64,000 nucleotides of DNA from NCBI RefSeq assembly GCF_004366375.1, contig NZ_SOEF01000005.1, positions 1-64,000 of the forward strand, written 5' to 3'. How positions within the stretch are numbered: the stretch's first letter is position 1; every line of letters starts with the position of its first letter. The notes below the pieces were generated by a model. It saw only the letters and a program-made list of their open reading frames with translations. It was not told the origin of the DNA and made no database searches. This DNA is from Halanaerobium congolense. GTDB lineage: Bacteria > Bacillota > Halanaerobiia > Halanaerobiales > Halanaerobiaceae. Of the stretch, positions 36,408 through 46,807 are shown piece after piece. The translations under genes and the position numbers were made by a program.

Positions 36408-38903
36408 TTATTGAATTACCAGGTTGACTAATTTTTTTGGAATATAAATAGTCTTGACTAAGTTACCATCTTCAAGATAAGATTTAATCTTTTCTTCTGC
36501 CATAACCTGTTCTTTAACTTCTTCTTCGGAGGCGTCTGCAGCAATATTAATTTTATCTCTTACCTTACCATTAACCTGGATTACAATTGTGATTTCATCT
36601 TTTTTAAGTGCTTCTTCTAAATATTTCGGCCATTCAGCTGCATGTACATTTTTTTGATGGCCCAAATATTCCCAGAGTTCTTCGGTAATAAAAGGAGCAA
36701 ATGGGGCTAATAATAATACAATATTTTCGGCCACTTCTCTAATTAGAGGGGCATTAGTATCTTCAACATTGCGATCATTTAAGTAAGAATAAACTTCGTT
36801 TGTTAATTCCATAATTGCACTGATTGCTGTGTTGAAGTTTAATCTGTCTTCCACATCTTCTGTTACCTTTTTAATAGCTGCATGCATTGTTCGGTATAGT
36901 GATTTTTCAGCTTCAGTAAAGTTTTCTGAGTCTAAGTCAGAATCAGCATCTTTAATTAACACAAGATTTTCAGTTACAAAGCGCCAGACACGATTTAAAA
37001 AACGGTCTGCACCTTCAACCCCTTTGTCACTCCACTCTAAGTCTTTTTCCGGTGGTGAAGCAAAGAGAATAAATAAACGGGCTGTATCTGCACCATATTC
37101 AGCTAATATATCTTTAGGATCAACAACATTTCCCTTAGATTTTGACATCTTGGCACCATCTTTGAGCACCATTCCCTGGGCCAGCCAGTTTGTAAATGGT
37201 TCGACATAGTCAGTCAGACCCATATCGTGTACAACTTTGGTAAAGAAGCGGGCATATAATAAATGAAGAATAGCATGCTCAATTCCACCAATATACTGAT
37301 CAACCGGGAACCATTCATCAACATTTTCCTTGGCAAAAGGAAGCTCATCATTTTTAGGATCTGCATAGCGCATAAAATACCAAGAAGAATCAACAAAGGT
37401 ATCCATAGTATCTGTTTCTCGTTTACCAGGTCCACCACATTCAGGGCAGGTAGTATTAACAAAAGCATCTACCTTTTTCAGTGGTGACTCTCCAGTTGGA
37501 GAAAATTTTACATCATGGGGTAGTTCAACCGGTAAATCTTCTTCTGGAACTGCTACAGCTCCACAGTCATCACAATAAACAATTGGAATAGGTGCTCCCC
37601 AGTAGCGCTGACGGGAAATTAACCAATCACGCAGTCTATAATTAGTTTCAACCTTTAAAAATCCTTTAGCTGAGAAGTCTTCTGCCATTTTATCAAAGGC
37701 TTCTTCAACATTTAAACCATTATATTTACCGGAGTTGATTAAGTGACCATCCCCAGCATAAGCTGTTTCCATTTCTGACCCGACAAGTTCTTCTTTCTGG
37801 TCATCAGGCTGAATTACAGCTCTAATTTCTATGTCATACTTGCGGGCAAAATCGAAGTCACGCTGGTCATGAGCAGGAACGGCCATAATTGCACCAGTAC
37901 CATATCCCATCAACACATAATTTGCTATATAAACAGGAATTTCTTCGCCATTAACAGGATTTTCTGCATAAGCACCGGTAAAAATACCTAATTTCTCTGT
38001 TTCGGCTGAAGTTCTTTCCTGTTCCTTTTGTTTTTTAACTTTTTTGACAAATTCTTTAACGTCTTTTTCTTTTTCAGTTCCAGCGGTTAATTCAGAAACA
38101 TATGGATGCTCAGGAGCCAAAACCATATACGTTGCACCAAATAATGTATCTGGACGGGTTGTAAAGACTTCTAATTCTTTATCAAGTTTTGATATTTCAA
38201 AAGTAACTCTTGTACCTTCACTACGGCCAATCCAGTTTTTCTGCATAGTTTTTACTTTTTCAGGCCAGCCTTCTAAAAGCTCATGGTCATCTAAGAGTCT
38301 CTCTGCATAATCAGTTATTTTTAAGAACCACTGTTCTAAATCACGTTTATCAACTTCAGTGCCACAGCGTTCACAAGCTTCATTAACTACCTGCTCATTA
38401 GCAAGTACTGTCTCACAGCTTGGACACCAGTTAACTGTAGATTCTTTTCTGTAGGCTAAATCATCATTAAACATCTGGGTAAAAAACCATTGAGTCCACT
38501 TATAATAGTCTTCAGCTGCTGTTGTTACTTCGCGGTCCCAATCATAACTCAAACCCATTGCCTTCATCTGTTCTTTCATATGGGCAATATTATCCCAGGT
38601 CCATTCCTTAGGATGAATATTACCATGTTTGATCGCTGCATTTTCTGCAGGCAAACCAAAAGCATCCCATCCCATTGGATGAAGAACATTATAGCCCTTC
38701 ATTCTTTTATAACGAGCTATAACATCACCAATAGAATAAACTCTCACATGCCCCATATGCAAATTACCTGAAGGATATGGAAACATTTCTAAAACATAAT
38801 AATTTTCTTTATCGGGATCATCTCCGGTTTTATGTAAATTTAAGTCTTCCCAATTTTTAAGCCACTTTTTCTCTACTTCTTGAAACGGATAATAATCTTG
38901 CAA
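36408..38903 (-). CDS. leuS: Leucyl-tRNA synthetase
   Basis: 831 residues, full length. Class I motifs are intact: [15 protein letters not shown] (HIGH type) and [12 protein letters not shown] (KMSKS). The editing domain segment with [19 protein letters not shown] is present, so mischarged tRNA-Leu can be hydrolysed. TTG start with GGAG upstream and a start ([14 protein letters not shown]) like that of homologues. No T-box is seen upstream, as only 71 bases separate it from rsfS. Last gene of the nadD-yqeK-lcp-rsfS-leuS run. Confidence 0.96.
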   Translation of the reverse strand: MQDYYPFQEVEKKWLKNWEDLNLHKTGDDPDKENYYVLEMFPYPSGNLHMGHVRVYSIGDVIARYKRMKGYNVLHPMGWDAFGLPAENAAIKHGNIHPKEWTWDNIAHMKEQMKAMGLSYDWDREVTTAAEDYYKWTQWFFTQMFNDDLAYRKESTVNWCPSCETVLANEQVVNEACERCGTEVDKRDLEQWFLKITDYAERLLDDHELLEGWPEKVKTMQKNWIGRSEGTRVTFEISKLDKELEVFTTRPDTLFGATYMVLAPEHPYVSELTAGTEKEKDVKEFVKKVKKQKEQERTSAETEKLGIFTGAYAENPVNGEEIPVYIANYVLMGYGTGAIMAVPAHDQRDFDFARKYDIEIRAVIQPDDQKEELVGSEMETAYAGDGHLINSGKYNGLNVEEAFDKMAEDFSAKGFLKVETNYRLRDWLISRQRYWGAPIPIVYCDDCGAVAVPEEDLPVELPHDVKFSPTGESPLKKVDAFVNTTCPECGGPGKRETDTMDTFVDSSWYFMRYADPKNDELPFAKENVDEWFPVDQYIGGIEHAILHLLYARFFTKVVHDMGLTDYVEPFTNWLAQGMVLKDGAKMSKSKGNVVDPKDILAEYGADTARLFILFASPPEKDLEWSDKGVEGADRFLNRVWRFVTENLVLIKDADSDLDSENFTEAEKSLYRTMHAAIKKVTEDVEDRLNFNTAISAIMELTNEVYSYLNDRNVEDTNAPLIREVAENIVLLLAPFAPFITEELWEYLGHQKNVHAAEWPKYLEEALKKDEITIVIQVNGKVRDKINIAADASEEEVKEQVMAEEKIKSYLEDGNLVKTIYIPKKLVNLVIQ

Positions 38904-38974
38904 AGATCTTCACTCTCCTCATTTGATTAAAATTTATATATTATTTATTTCTAAATTCTGCTCTATTACTTATA

Positions 38975-39340
38975 TTACTCTTCTTTTTCATCTGTTCGTA
39001 GAATTTTTTCAGCATCTGACCATAATCTTTCCAGATCATAATATTCTCTTTCTCTTTTCTGGAAAACATGAACAATTACATCAGCATAGTCAATTAAAAT
39101 CCATTTGGCATCATTCATACCCGCCATCTTTTTAGGTTCAATTTCTTTTTCGGATAATTTTTCATCAACAGCTCTGGCTATAGCTCTAACCTGCTGATCA
39201 GAATTACCACTGCAGAGCACAAAATAATCTGCAATCACCGTTAAACCCTGAACATTTAAAATTTCTATATCTTCTGCTTTTTTATCATCAGCTGCGTCAG
39301 CTGCCATTAATGCAATATCTTTAATACTTAAATCTGACAT
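38975..39340 (-). CDS. rsfS: Ribosome silencing factor RsfS
   Basis: 121 residues. The family core is clear: DIEILNVQGLTVIADYFVLCSGNSDQQVRAIA and WILIDYADVIVHVFQKREREYYDLERLW. RsfS binds ribosomal protein uL14 and keeps the subunits apart when nutrients fall. AAGGAGG precedes the start. The neighbours yqeK and nadD are its usual companions. Confidence 0.93.
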   Translation of the reverse strand: MSDLSIKDIALMAADAADDKKAEDIEILNVQGLTVIADYFVLCSGNSDQQVRAIARAVDEKLSEKEIEPKKMAGMNDAKWILIDYADVIVHVFQKREREYYDLERLWSDAEKILRTDEKEE

Positions 39341-39354
39341 TTATTTATTCCTCC

Positions 39355-40518
39355 TTATACAGACTTTTTGTAGCCTGAACCAACTATAACTTTAATATTT
39401 TTATTTATATGTTCTCCAGAATCTTCAACATATTCAATCTCCCCACTTAATAACTCAGCAATTTGAGAAGCTGTTTCTTCATCATCTTTACTATAGTATT
39501 CTATAATCGAATATTCGTAATTATAATTATCTGCATTACCAATTTCATCAATTTTAAAACCATACTTTTCTAATAACTTGGCTGTATTTGAAGCAGCTCC
39601 CGAATCTCCTACCCCATTTAGTACAGTTAACTGATAATCTTTGTTTTTAATATATGATTTATTTCTCACCAAATTTTCTACCATTATATTGGCTTCTTTT
39701 AAATCTGGAACCCAATAACTAATTCCATTAATATATTTTGGTTCCCCTGGAAGCATCTTAGTTTCTATTTGACTTAAATCAATTTCTTTTGCCATATTAA
39801 TAAATGGAGTAATATCCTGGATTGGAATATTAGTATTAATAGTATCGTTAACCTCTTTAATGATACCAGGTATTTTAGTCAAAATAGCAGGTGAAAGAAC
39901 TTTAGCAAAAACAGCATCTACAAATTTTTGTTGACGCTCAATTCTTCCAATATCTCCTCTTTCATCACGGTATCTAACATACTGAAGAGCTTTTTTTCCA
40001 TTTAAATTTTGCTGACCTGCAGGGATATTAATATACAGACCACCAGCTTTATCAACATAGTTTAAATGACGAGAGACATTAACATTCACTCCACCTAATC
40101 GATCAATTATTTTTTCAAAACCTTTAAAATCTGTTTCTAAATAATAATCTATATCAATTTTCAGCATTTCTTCTATTGTTTTTTGTGTTAATTCTATTCC
40201 ACCATATACATGAGCTGAATTTAATTTAGTAAAATTTCTTTTGCTTGAGTTAATATAAGTATCTCTTGGCAGAAAAATCAACCCCGCCTCTTTGCTGTCG
40301 ACATCTAAACTTATCAAAATAATTGTATCTGCTCTGGAGGCGCCATTGATATTTGAATCATACCCAACTGCAAGTATATTTACTTTATTTTCTGCAAATG
40401 GTCCTTCTGAAGAAATTTTTGTTAGTTCATCATTCCATAAAAATGCCATGATAACACCAATAATGACCAAAAATATAATTAAAGCAATATATTTCCAGTC
40501 AGTTAGTTTTTCTAACAT
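39355..40518 (-). CDS. LCP-family (LytR-CpsA-Psr) protein
   Basis: 387 residues. One N-terminal membrane helix (about 9-28) and an extracellular LCP domain with GYDSN, RADTIILISLD, IFLPRDTYI-like sequence and RGDIGRIERQQKF; the arginines and aspartates of the phosphotransferase site are present. A C-terminal LytR_C-type domain (about 290-380) follows. LCP enzymes attach glycopolymers to peptidoglycan or a lipid carrier. Its place between rsfS and yqeK is common in Firmicutes. Confidence 0.88.
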   Translation of the reverse strand: MLEKLTDWKYIALIIFLVIIGVIMAFLWNDELTKISSEGPFAENKVNILAVGYDSNINGASRADTIILISLDVDSKEAGLIFLPRDTYINSSKRNFTKLNSAHVYGGIELTQKTIEEMLKIDIDYYLETDFKGFEKIIDRLGGVNVNVSRHLNYVDKAGGLYINIPAGQQNLNGKKALQYVRYRDERGDIGRIERQQKFVDAVFAKVLSPAILTKIPGIIKEVNDTINTNIPIQDITPFINMAKEIDLSQIETKMLPGEPKYINGISYWVPDLKEANIMVENLVRNKSYIKNKDYQLTVLNGVGDSGAASNTAKLLEKYGFKIDEIGNADNYNYEYSIIEYYSKDDEETASQIAELLSGEIEYVEDSGEHINKNIKVIVGSGYKKSV

Positions 40519-40521
40519 TTA

Positions 40522-41109
40522 TTAATCACTTCTCTTTAATAGTTTATTTCGTAAATCATTTGAATAAGGATGAATAAAATTATCCTGTTCAAGCTGATAT
40601 TTAATAATATTATTGGTTATTAAATATAATCCTAATTCAAAATCTCTTTCAATTTCTTTTCTAATCGTGTTTAAAATAGGAAACTGCCTATCTTCTGAAA
40701 TAAAGTCGGCAGCATAAATGACCTGAGCTATTTTTCCCATTTTAGGGTGGCCCAGAGTATGAAAACGTATTGCTTCTAATATTTCTTGATCTTCTATCCC
40801 AAACTCATTTTTGGCAATTACAGCCCCAGCTGGAGCATGAAGTATTGGAGTTATAGCAGCTTCTAATTCATCAACATTCCACTGAGAATCCTTTAAGAGC
40901 AGCTTTAACTCTTTATCAGTTTTAGATTTTGCAATATCATGCAATAAGGCAGCGATTTTAACCTTATCCTGATTAAGATTTAATTTTTCAGCTAATTTAA
41001 CTGCTGATTTTAAAACATATCTGGTATGTTGATACCTTTCTTTTCCTAAAATATTTTTAATTTTTTTTAAATCAAGTTTTTCTAATAAATCTTTATTAAC
41101 TAATGACAT
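40522..41109 (-). CDS. yqeK: HD-domain hydrolase YqeK
   Basis: 195 residues. The HD motif is in LLHDIAKSKTD, with upstream His in RYQHTRYVLKSA and later ILHAPAGAVIAKNEFG and RFHTLGHPKMG. Such YqeK proteins cleave Ap4A symmetrically into ADP. The gene begins 4 bases after the nadD stop, which is the usual pairing. Confidence 0.9.
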   Translation of the reverse strand: MSLVNKDLLEKLDLKKIKNILGKERYQHTRYVLKSAVKLAEKLNLNQDKVKIAALLHDIAKSKTDKELKLLLKDSQWNVDELEAAITPILHAPAGAVIAKNEFGIEDQEILEAIRFHTLGHPKMGKIAQVIYAADFISEDRQFPILNTIRKEIERDFELGLYLITNNIIKYQLEQDNFIHPYSNDLRNKLLKRSD

Positions 41110-41113
41110 TTAA

Positions 41114-41716
41114 TCACCTGTAAAGATTATTTTTTTCAATGTACTCTCTAATTTTATCTAATGTTAAATAACGAATAGATTTTCCTTTTTTAATTTCATC
41201 TCTAATAAAAGAAGAAGAAATTTCTATATTTAAACTCTGATATGTAAATATATTTTCTAAATAATCTTCATACTTCTGGTCATTTATAATCTCATTTAAA
41301 TTATAACCAGGTCGACTAAATACTATAAATTTAGCTTTAGTTAATAAGTATTCCGAATCTTTCCAGCCAAAAATTTCTGCTAAAGAATCTGCACCTATAA
41401 TAAAAAAGACCTGATCAGCATTAATTTGAGGTACAAACTCTGCTAAAGTTTTTGCAGTATAAGAATATCCATCATTTTTCATTTCCCAGTCTGATAAAGA
41501 AAATCCTTGATTATTATCTACAGCAAATTTCAGCATTGTTAATCTATCTTTATTTGGTGAAATATCCCTATCTTTTTTATGTGGTGGCTTACCAGCAGGC
41601 ATAAATATGATCTTAGATAACCCAAAATAATTTTTAATCTGCTCAGCTAAAATAAAATGTCCTTGATGGGGAGGATCAAAAGTCCCTCCAAAAATAGCCA
41701 TTCTTTTTTTTGACAT
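41114..41716 (-). CDS. nadD: Nicotinate-nucleotide adenylyltransferase
   Basis: 200 residues from the ATG at 41716, which has AGAGGTG six bases upstream; an in-frame start at 41737 is less likely. Motifs GGTFDPPHQGHFILAEQ, MPAGKPPHK and the C-terminal SSSFIRDEIKKGKSIRYL are typical. It makes nicotinate adenine dinucleotide for NAD synthesis. First gene of the run ending in leuS. Confidence 0.93.
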   Translation of the reverse strand: MSKKRMAIFGGTFDPPHQGHFILAEQIKNYFGLSKIIFMPAGKPPHKKDRDISPNKDRLTMLKFAVDNNQGFSLSDWEMKNDGYSYTAKTLAEFVPQINADQVFFIIGADSLAEIFGWKDSEYLLTKAKFIVFSRPGYNLNEIINDQKYEDYLENIFTYQSLNIEISSSFIRDEIKKGKSIRYLTLDKIREYIEKNNLYR

Positions 41717-41857
41717 ATTTTTCACCTCTAATTTCATACACCTTTAATTATAAATTATTTTATCAGTGCTTGCAAGTTAAATAACTATTAAAAAAAGGAG
41801 TTTTAATCTTTAAATAGAACTTGTATAGTAATAAATAAAAAATATGGAGGTTTTAAA

Positions 41858-42376
41858 ATGTTATATAAATTTAAAAAGAAAAGTCCTAAAATTGCAGAAA
41901 ACACTTTTATTGCTCCAGGTAGTCACATAATTGGAGATGTAGAAATAGCTGAACACAGCAGTATTTGGTATAATACTGTTCTTAGAGGAGATATTAAAAA
42001 AATTAAAATTGGAAAGTATTCTAATATCCAGGAAAACTCTACTGTTCATGTTGAAAACAATTTAGGTGTTGAGATTGGAGATTATGTAACAATTGGCCAT
42101 AATGCAGTGATCCATGCCTGCAAAATTGGAAATAATTCACTCATTGGAATGAATGCTACTATTTTAAGTGGAGCTGAAATTGGAAAAGGATCAATTGTAG
42201 GAGCAGGTGCTGTAGTTCCGGAAAACACAGTCATCCCGCCCGCAAGTCTGGTTTTGGGCATACCGGCTAAGGTGGTACGCAGCATTACTAAAGAGAAAAT
42301 AATTGAATTAAAACAGCATGCTCTACAGTATGTTGACCTTGCTGCAGAACAAGAAACCATTGAAAAAATCAAATAA
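41858..42376 (+). CDS. Gamma-class carbonic anhydrase family protein
   Basis: 172 residues with a left-handed beta-helix built from hexapeptide repeats (IGDVEIAEHSSIW and onward). The three zinc-binding histidines are recognisable in STVHVE and TIGHNAVIHACKIG. It may hydrate CO2 or act as a metal-bound acyltransferase; many homologues are uncharacterised. TGGAGG lies before the ATG. Plus strand, with its own terminator, divergent from nadD. Confidence 0.87.
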   Translation: MLYKFKKKSPKIAENTFIAPGSHIIGDVEIAEHSSIWYNTVLRGDIKKIKIGKYSNIQENSTVHVENNLGVEIGDYVTIGHNAVIHACKIGNNSLIGMNATILSGAEIGKGSIVGAGAVVPENTVIPPASLVLGIPAKVVRSITKEKIIELKQHALQYVDLAAEQETIEKIK

Positions 42377-42384
42377 ATATAAGC

Positions 42385-42430
42385 AGCAGGCTGAGATTTT
42401 TTATAATTCTACAGCCTGCTTTTTCTTTTT
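42385..42430 (+). terminator. Terminator of the gamma carbonic anhydrase gene
   Basis: Arms AGCAGGCTG (42385-42393) and CAGCCTGCT (42412-42420) are followed by TTTTCTTTTT. Confidence 0.85.
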
Positions 42431-42479
42431 GATTTATTTAAAAATTACATTTTAGATGAGTTTCCATTTTTTAAATTTA

Positions 42480-44876
42480 TTATTCAAAAATCTGTTTGGC
42501 AATTTCTGCTGCCTCTTTTGCATCTCTGGCATAAAAATCAGCTTCGATCATATCTGCATAATCTGCTGTCAATACTGCCCCACCTACCATAATTTTCGTC
42601 TCTGGACATATTTCACGTACTTTTTTAATTGTTTTTTCCATATTTTTTACTGTTGTTGTCATTAGAGCACTTAAACCTAAAAGTTTTATTTTATTTACCT
42701 TTACTGTACTAACTATTTCTTTAATATTAACATTTTTACCTAAATCGATTATCTGATATCCATAATTTTCTAAAACAGTTTTGACAATGTTTTTACCAAT
42801 ATCATGGACATCACCTTTTACTGTTGCCATTATAATTTTTCCTTTAGAAATATCTCTACCACCTGTCCGGGCCATCTCTGCTTTTAAAACGGCAAAAGCT
42901 TCTTTTACAGTTTCTGCAGATTGAACCAACTGTGGTAAAAATATTTCTCCTTTTTCATAGCGTTCTCCAACGATATCAAGAGCAGGAATTAAATACTCAT
43001 TTACTACTTCTATAGCTTTCTTTTCTTTTAATACTGCCTCAGTTAATCGAGCAGCTTCACTCTTTAGTCCCTTAATAATTACCGACTGCAGATCTTTTTC
43101 TTCACTCTCGTTTTTTATTTCTTTAGCAGAGTTAGCAGAGCCACTTTTATTTTCTGTTTCAGCCATATACTCAATATAGTCAGCGGCCCCCTGATCAATA
43201 TTATTTAAAACTGCAGCTGCTTTAACATCCGCCATCATTTCATTATCATTTGGATCAATAATTGGCAAATTTAAGCCCTGGTAAAGGGCCATTGATAAAA
43301 AAGTCCTATTCAAAACAGGTCGAGCCGGTAAGCCAAACGAAACATTAGAGACTCCGAGAGTTGTTTTAACACCAAGTTTTTCTTTGACCATATTTAAAGC
43401 TTTGAGAGTTTCCTTAACACCTTCCTGCTGGGCGGATGCTGTTAAAGTCAGACAGTCAATAATAATCTTATCTCTGCTAATTCCAAATTCAGCTGCTTTA
43501 TTAACAATTCTTTCAGCAACTGCAAAACGACCTGCAGCAGTATCCGGTATCCCATTATCATCCATGGTCAGACCAATAACAGCTGCTCCATATTTTTTGA
43601 CCGCCGGCAGAGTTTTCTCCAGCACTTCAGCCTCTCCGTTAACTGAATTGACAATTGCTGTCCCGTTATAATATCTTAAGGCCGCTTCTATTACCTCCGG
43701 GTCACTGGAATCAATCTGTAAAGGAACATCTAAGATACCCTGCAGCTCTTTAATTAATCTAACCATTATTTCCTTTTCATCGATATCAGGTAAACCAATG
43801 TTAACATCTAAAATATTTGCCCCTGCATCTACTTCTTCTACAGCAACCTTAAGAATATAGTCTAAATCACCATTTCTTAAGGCATCTTTAAAGGCAGCTT
43901 TACCGGTTGGATTAATTCTTTCTCCAACCACATTAACTCCAGCCAGATCGACAGACTGAGAGGGAGAACAGACAAGACTTTCTTTTATAACTTCTCGCTC
44001 TTTGACTTTTTTGTTTTTTAAATTCTCTGCTATTAAAGATATAAATTCTTCATTAGTACCACAGCAACCTCCAATAACCGCCAGTCCTTTTTCGTAAAGT
44101 CGGGCTAACGGTTTAAAATATTCCGCTGGAGAGATCTTAAATACTGTTTCTCCATTCTCCATTACTGGCAAACCAGCATTTGCCTGCATAATAACCGGAA
44201 GTTTAGAATATTGAAGCACCTCTTCAACCAGAGGTTCCAATTTTTCCGGTCCCAGAGAGCAGTTGAGTCCAATTCCATCTACTCCCAGTCCTTCCAGTAC
44301 AGAAATCATGGAGCGGATACTGCCACCGGTAAAAGTTCTACCGTCTTCTTCAAAAGTCAGGGTACAAAATACGGGCAGATTTGAATTTTCTTTAGCTGCC
44401 AGGACAGCCGCCCGGGCTTCATAAAGATCAGCTATTGTTTCTATATGTATTAGATCAGCTCCGGCTTCAACTCCGACCAGTACCTGCTGCTGATAAAGAT
44501 TGTAAGCCTCATCAAAGGTCAGACTGCCCATTGGTTCTAATAGTTCTCCTAAAGGACCCATATCTAAGGCTACAGCTGCCTCGATTCCTGATTCTACAAC
44601 AGCTCTGCGGGCATTTTCTACTGCAGCTGAAATAACTTCTTCCACAGAATAATCTATTTCTTCCATTTTTAAGGCATTGGCCCCAAAGGTATTGGTAGTT
44701 AAAATTTCAGCTCCAGCCTTCAAATAGCTTTTATGGATCTCAACAATTTCCTTACTTTTTTCTATATTTAATTTTTCTGGCACATCTCCAGCTTTTAAAC
44801 CCCGCTGCTGCAGTACTGTTCCCATGGCTCCATCAAATAAAATAACTTCTTTTCCCAGTCTATCCTTTAGCTCCAC
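42480..44876 (-). CDS. metH: Cobalamin-dependent methionine synthase without activation domain
   Basis: 798 residues. An N-terminal homocysteine-binding domain with zinc-ligand GGCCGTN, a pterin-binding domain (VVGERINPTGK onward), a cobalamin cap and a B12-binding domain with GDVHDIGKNI (about 670 on). The SAM-dependent reactivation domain of long MetH is missing and is supplied by the preceding gene. GTG start with GGGG seven bases upstream; it overlaps that gene by 17 bases. It transfers the methyl group of methyltetrahydrofolate to homocysteine. Under S-box control with metF. Confidence 0.93.
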   Translation of the reverse strand: MELKDRLGKEVILFDGAMGTVLQQRGLKAGDVPEKLNIEKSKEIVEIHKSYLKAGAEILTTNTFGANALKMEEIDYSVEEVISAAVENARRAVVESGIEAAVALDMGPLGELLEPMGSLTFDEAYNLYQQQVLVGVEAGADLIHIETIADLYEARAAVLAAKENSNLPVFCTLTFEEDGRTFTGGSIRSMISVLEGLGVDGIGLNCSLGPEKLEPLVEEVLQYSKLPVIMQANAGLPVMENGETVFKISPAEYFKPLARLYEKGLAVIGGCCGTNEEFISLIAENLKNKKVKEREVIKESLVCSPSQSVDLAGVNVVGERINPTGKAAFKDALRNGDLDYILKVAVEEVDAGANILDVNIGLPDIDEKEIMVRLIKELQGILDVPLQIDSSDPEVIEAALRYYNGTAIVNSVNGEAEVLEKTLPAVKKYGAAVIGLTMDDNGIPDTAAGRFAVAERIVNKAAEFGISRDKIIIDCLTLTASAQQEGVKETLKALNMVKEKLGVKTTLGVSNVSFGLPARPVLNRTFLSMALYQGLNLPIIDPNDNEMMADVKAAAVLNNIDQGAADYIEYMAETENKSGSANSAKEIKNESEEKDLQSVIIKGLKSEAARLTEAVLKEKKAIEVVNEYLIPALDIVGERYEKGEIFLPQLVQSAETVKEAFAVLKAEMARTGGRDISKGKIIMATVKGDVHDIGKNIVKTVLENYGYQIIDLGKNVNIKEIVSTVKVNKIKLLGLSALMTTTVKNMEKTIKKVREICPETKIMVGGAVLTADYADMIEADFYARDAKEAAEIAKQIFE

Positions 44877-45615
44877 AGTAAATCCCCTTTCTTCTCAGCT
44901 CACAGTCTTCGTATAGAAGACAGTTTTGACAGTGTCTTGACTCAAATTCAAGATCTCTCTCTTCTAAATTATCATCTTTTCTAACTGAATTTAAATTTTC
45001 TTGACTCTGCTGCTCTTCTTCTCCCTTTTCTGCAATAACTCCGATTATTGCTGTTACTGATTTAGTCGGATGTAACATATTATATTTGGAAGCAGTTAAA
45101 CCAATTTTTTTTGGTGCATTTAAAATTCTTAAAATTTCTTTTTGAATATCAATTCCAAGGTCTCCATAACCCGGACTGTAGCGAAAAGTTATAGCTTCAT
45201 TTCCTGCTGCCAGTACTTTTTCTTTGATCTCTTTTTCAACCTGATCACAGCCCGCTTCAATGGCCGTGGTGGCACAGGCATCAAAGATCATCGATTTTGT
45301 AACTGAAACTTTTTCATAATAGGAAATTTTTTTATCGACTTGTGCTCCCAGGGTAGCAGCCATTATATATATTTCTTTGGAATTACTCAGATGTTTTTTA
45401 ATACTTTTCCCTTTCAAAGTCAGAGTTGTACCCCTGACCTTTACTCCATCCTCATTTAGTTTAATCGGGAACTTACGGTAAAGATAACGAAAATTAATCA
45501 AATCCTTAATTTCAGCTGTCGCTTCTTTAATTAAACGATTAATATTATCATCTTTTAAATCTTTTGAAGTCTGTAAATACCTTAAAACTTCGGTTCTTTC
45601 AATTTCTAATTCCAT
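44860..45615 (-). CDS. Methionine synthase activation-domain protein
   Basis: 251 residues from the ATG at 45615. The fold resembles the MetH activation domain: IYIMAATLGAQVDKKI, SVTKSMIFDACATTAIEAGCDQVE, and RYSPGYGDLGIDIQKEIL (the RxxPGYG SAM-binding motif). The C-terminus has four cysteines (CQNCLLYEDCELRRKGIYCG), likely a metal site. It reactivates oxidised cob(II)alamin of MetH. The stop of metF lies one base upstream and the start of metH overlaps its end. Confidence 0.87.
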   Translation of the reverse strand: MELEIERTEVLRYLQTSKDLKDDNINRLIKEATAEIKDLINFRYLYRKFPIKLNEDGVKVRGTTLTLKGKSIKKHLSNSKEIYIMAATLGAQVDKKISYYEKVSVTKSMIFDACATTAIEAGCDQVEKEIKEKVLAAGNEAITFRYSPGYGDLGIDIQKEILRILNAPKKIGLTASKYNMLHPTKSVTAIIGVIAEKGEEEQQSQENLNSVRKDDNLEERDLEFESRHCQNCLLYEDCELRRKGIYCGAKG

Positions 45616-45616
45616 T

Positions 45617-46504
45617 TTAATCAGCCTTTTTTCCATTTATATGAGTAATCAAAGATCCAACTGCCTCTTTAATTCTACGGGCAACATAGGGGTTGTTCAT
45701 TGTATAAAGGTGGATTCCATCTACCTCACTAGAAATTAAATCAACTATCTGCTCGACTGCATAGGCAATCCCGGCATCTCGAAGCGCTTCAGGATTATCC
45801 TCGTATTTATCTAATATTTTTTGAAATTTCTTTGGAAAATATGCATCAGATAATTCAATAATTCTTCCTACCTGTTTTTTATTAATAACCGGCATAATTC
45901 CTGCTTCAATTGGGACATTAATACCTTTTTTTTCTGCTTTATTGCGAAATTTATAAAAAAGTGAGTTATCAAAGAACATCTGTGAAATTAAATAATCAAC
46001 TCCAAAATCTACCTTTTGTTTTAAATATTCAAGATCCTGTTCTAAACTATCTGTTTCTAAATGTCCTTCCGGATAACAGGCAGCAGCTACTCCAAAATCA
46101 TTATTTTTATTTATATGTTCAACCAGCTGATAGGCATAATTATAATCACCAATAGCCTCACCATCTACCTGTTTATCTCCTCTTAAAGCCAGAATGTTTT
46201 CTATGTTTTTACTCTCCAGACGGGCCAGAATTTTATTTAATGTCTCCTGATCAGAATTGATACAGGTTAAATGGGCTAGAGCTTCTACATCATATTTTTC
46301 TTTGATGATTGAAGAAAGCTCACAGGTTCTATTTTTTCTAAGCCCTCCACCAGCTCCATAGGTGACACTGATATAATCCGGGTCAATATCCTTTAATTCT
46401 TCTAGGGTTTGGTAAATATTTTCGATTGGTACATCAGGTCTGGGCGGGAAAACTTCCAGCGAAAATACTACTTCTTTTTCCTCAAAAATATTTTTAATCT
46501 TCAT
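45617..46504 (-). CDS. metF: Methylenetetrahydrofolate reductase
   Basis: 295 residues, a TIM-barrel flavoprotein: SLEVFPPRPD, SVTYGAGGG, AHLTCINSD, NILALRGD and the PIEAGIMPVINKKQVGRI segment. It reduces methylene- to methyl-tetrahydrofolate, the methyl donor for MetH. First gene of the metF-activation-metH operon behind an S-box. Confidence 0.93.
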   Translation of the reverse strand: MKIKNIFEEKEVVFSLEVFPPRPDVPIENIYQTLEELKDIDPDYISVTYGAGGGLRKNRTCELSSIIKEKYDVEALAHLTCINSDQETLNKILARLESKNIENILALRGDKQVDGEAIGDYNYAYQLVEHINKNNDFGVAAACYPEGHLETDSLEQDLEYLKQKVDFGVDYLISQMFFDNSLFYKFRNKAEKKGINVPIEAGIMPVINKKQVGRIIELSDAYFPKKFQKILDKYEDNPEALRDAGIAYAVEQIVDLISSEVDGIHLYTMNNPYVARRIKEAVGSLITHINGKKAD

Positions 46505-46611
46505 TTTTATCCTCCTCGAGCTGCTCTACTGCTATTTAAATTATTTAGTTATAGCTCCTGCTAATAATTGCTTTCTTTACTCACTACTTGTTGTTGAAAA
46601 ATATCATAAAA

Positions 46612-46753
46612 ACAAAAATCCACTTCCTGAGTAGAAGTGGAGTACACAACTACTTATCTTTCAGGCTCAACCTGCTGGATTTAGCACCGGGCAGTATATA
46701 ACTGCTGGTTGCCGGGTTTCGCAGGGCCAGATCCCTCCACCACTCTTGATAAG
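46612..46753 (-). promoter_or_regulatory. SAM-I riboswitch (S-box) and terminator
   Basis: The minus-strand leader has the S-box landmarks: CTTATCAAGAG, GGTGGAGGGAT, GGCCCTGCGAAACCCGGCAA, a GGTGCTAAATCC segment, and closing AAAGATAAG (aptamer 46653-46753). A terminator stem (CCACTTC and GAAGTGG, 46620-46640) with TTTTTG follows. High SAM should stop transcription before metF. Confidence 0.93.
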
Positions 46754-46773
46754 ACAATATTCTATTTTTAATC

Positions 46774-46802
46774 ACTTTACCATATTAAAAGATTTGTGTC
46801 AA
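46774..46802 (-). promoter_or_regulatory. Promoter of the S-box-metF transcript
   Basis: TTGACA and TAAAGT on the minus strand are spaced by 17 bases, just upstream of the aptamer and only a few bases past the neighbouring gene's stop codon. Confidence 0.55.
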
Positions 46803-46807
46803 GAAAT

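Noticed and set aside
37214-37468. Reading frames opposite and within leuS and metH
   Set aside because: They are shadows of long, well-recognised genes.
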